Shown: in pieces, positions 62,490 through 64,000 of the stretch
Layout: each line of letters opens with the position of its first letter
Position numbering within the stretch: the first letter of the stretch is position 1
NCBI GenBank assembly: GCA_023055355.1
Contig: JALJCS010000020.1
Coordinates: 8,229,001 to 8,293,000, forward strand
From: Agelaius tricolor
Lineage: Eukaryota > Chordata > Aves > Passeriformes > Icteridae
DNA: 64,000 nucleotides
Reading direction: 5' to 3'
The notes under the pieces: generated by a model
What the model saw: the letters and a program-made list of their open reading frames with translations, nothing else
Told to the model about the DNA's origin: nothing
Database searches by the model: none
Position numbers and translations under genes: made by a program

Positions 62490-64000
62490 TCTTTTTTCCT
62501 CTGTACAAGCAAAGAGCACAGCCTCTGACAGAACTGCCCAGCTCTTGGAGCTACCTTCTCTACAGACCTTGGTGCCTGATCCTTCCAGTCAAATGCCAGT
62601 TCCACAAGCAATGGTTTTCATTAATTTCTTTAGCATTCCTTCATTTCTCCCTCCTCCTTCCCATCTTTTTCCTAATTCCATCTCTTCACACACCCCTGAC
62701 ATCACCTGCATGCCTTCCCAGGCCTCCATTGCCACTCTGTCCTCCATGTCAGTATTCCCATCACTTCCTTCCCAATGGCTTTTGGGGTCACAGAAAGAGT
62801 GAACACATGTGCAGAGGTGGGAAGAAGAATTGGAGACAGGTTTGATTTGTGAGAAAGGAAAAAAGGCTGAAGAAGAAGACCCAGCCTGTGCTGGCCTTAC
62901 CATAAACTGAAGCTTATGAAAAACTCTCATGAAAGAATTTAACACAGAATTACCAGGAAATGCCAGGAACATTTCAGACTCCCTCCTCCCTTTCACCAAC
63001 AGGTACAACATGCCAAAGCATATGACACACTCACAGCCACAAGACTGCAGAGTTCCTGTCCTTATTTAAATCAAACATGCAACAACCCCTCAGTATTTGG
63101 CTTCCAAGAAAAATGACTGTACAGTCATTTTGTCTGCCTGTTCCTTGCCCCAGTAATGTTTCAATTGGATGGCCAATTTCTAGGAAAATGTTTCAAAGCT
63201 ATTAAGTTCCCACGTGTTTCATGAAAGTGAGTGTCTGGACTGAAGATGAAAGCCTTTGCCACAAAAAGTTCTTATGCCTCATAACAAAGATCTGGAAGAG
63301 GTCATGTGGTTGCCCATCCTGCTCTGAGCTAGGCTAAAGCATCTACATTTTCCTCAGTGATTGATTTTTGAGTCTTTATCTCATCTGGAAAACCTCTAGC
63401 CAGGGGAAGCCTCATCACTCCCTGACCAACCCAGAACTGCCACCTAAGCTTTTCCTTCACACACTGCTGGCACATCAGCTTGGTATGGGAGACAGTTTCA
63501 AGGAAATGTAAAAAAAGAAGGAAAATATAAAAAGGAAAATACTTCTGGGTAACAGTGGCAATGTCAGCTCTGCATACTGATACAGATAACACAGCAGCTG
63601 TCTGTAGAGGCAGATCCTTTCAAAATTTAAAAGACTATTTGGAGAAATCAGTCCCAATAGTGCCATAAGCACAGAACAAAACACAGCAGCGCTGGATGTT
63701 GCCAATTTGTTGCTGACAATGCTTTGTGTCACTACCCTCATTTAGGAACATGAGATGGAAAGCACAGTCCTAATACCTACTTATCCCCAATAGCCTCTGC
63801 CCCTTGTTCAGTTCATTTTTGGTATAAATCTACTCTACACACCATATCCTTTTGTGACAGTGAGGGACCTGGGGCTACGTGTGTTAAATATCACCCAGAC
63901 ATTGCTCAGCCTTGAATGCAGGCGAGGCAGTGTTGCTCCGTTTGAAGTGTGGGAGATGAGAGGACACAGCAAACCCACCTCCATTGTGGAGATGGAGCAC
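62490..64000. other. Intergenic sequence at the window end
   Basis: No gene is recognised. At about 63,285-63,340 the plus strand reads AGAGGTCATGTGGTTGCCCA then TCCTGCTCTGAGC, resembling a reversed CR1 tail. A weak CR1 fragment on the minus strand is possible. Confidence 0.35.

Noticed and set aside
62438..63011. Overlapping open frames of 135 and 140 codons on opposite strands
   Set aside because: The plus-strand frame is a Pro/Leu/Ser-rich pyrimidine stretch and the other is its shadow; part overlaps a MIR remnant. No domain is visible.
1..64000. tRNA, rRNA, CRISPR arrays, bacterial-type operons or intact endogenous retroviruses
   Set aside because: No tRNA B-box with a fitting A-box, no rRNA, no spaced direct-repeat array and no gag/pol/env-like frames were recognised. 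The sequence is ordinary vertebrate DNA.

Overview
The window is vertebrate nuclear DNA, most likely from a bird. It has three multi-exon housekeeping genes with CpG-island promoters, canonical GT-AG introns, old CR1/L3-type LINE fragments and no mammalian Alu or L1. The order SDF2L1 (-), YDJC (+), UBE2L3 (-) with these relative strands matches the conserved 22q11-type block of mammals, which in chicken lies on chromosome 15 as I recall it. Species cannot be decided from sequence alone.

Layout. Positions 1-620 show nothing. SDF2L1 occupies about 610-3,560 on the minus strand and runs from a CpG island with three CCAAT boxes. From about 3,900 to 11,500 there is no supportable gene, and no CCDC116, which lies between SDF2L1 and YDJC in human. 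YDJC runs on the plus strand from a CpG island at 11.5-12.1 kb, with coding exons from 12,475 to 23,933. A gap of about 2 kb with a small orphan GC-rich island separates it from UBE2L3, which is convergent with it. UBE2L3 has its 3' UTR at about 25.9-28.5 kb, four coding exons at 28,490-43,497 and a promoter island at 42.9-43.7 kb.

The remaining 20 kb has no intact gene. It holds a 41-bp minisatellite, several CR1/L3 LINE fragments, two MIR-type SINE remnants, and at about 48.05-48.87 kb a decayed relic of a RIM-binding protein. The relic reads SH3, FN3, FN3 with stops and frame changes and without intron-sized gaps. It lies next to UBE2L3, where mammals carry the intronless RIMBP3 gene. This is the most interesting object in the window.

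The three intact genes form no joint pathway. SDF2L1 is an ER-lumen chaperone cofactor, YDJC a carbohydrate-deacetylase-family protein and UBE2L3 a ubiquitin-conjugating E2. They are linked by ancient synteny. All gene names come from recognising the proteins by eye; no database search was run.
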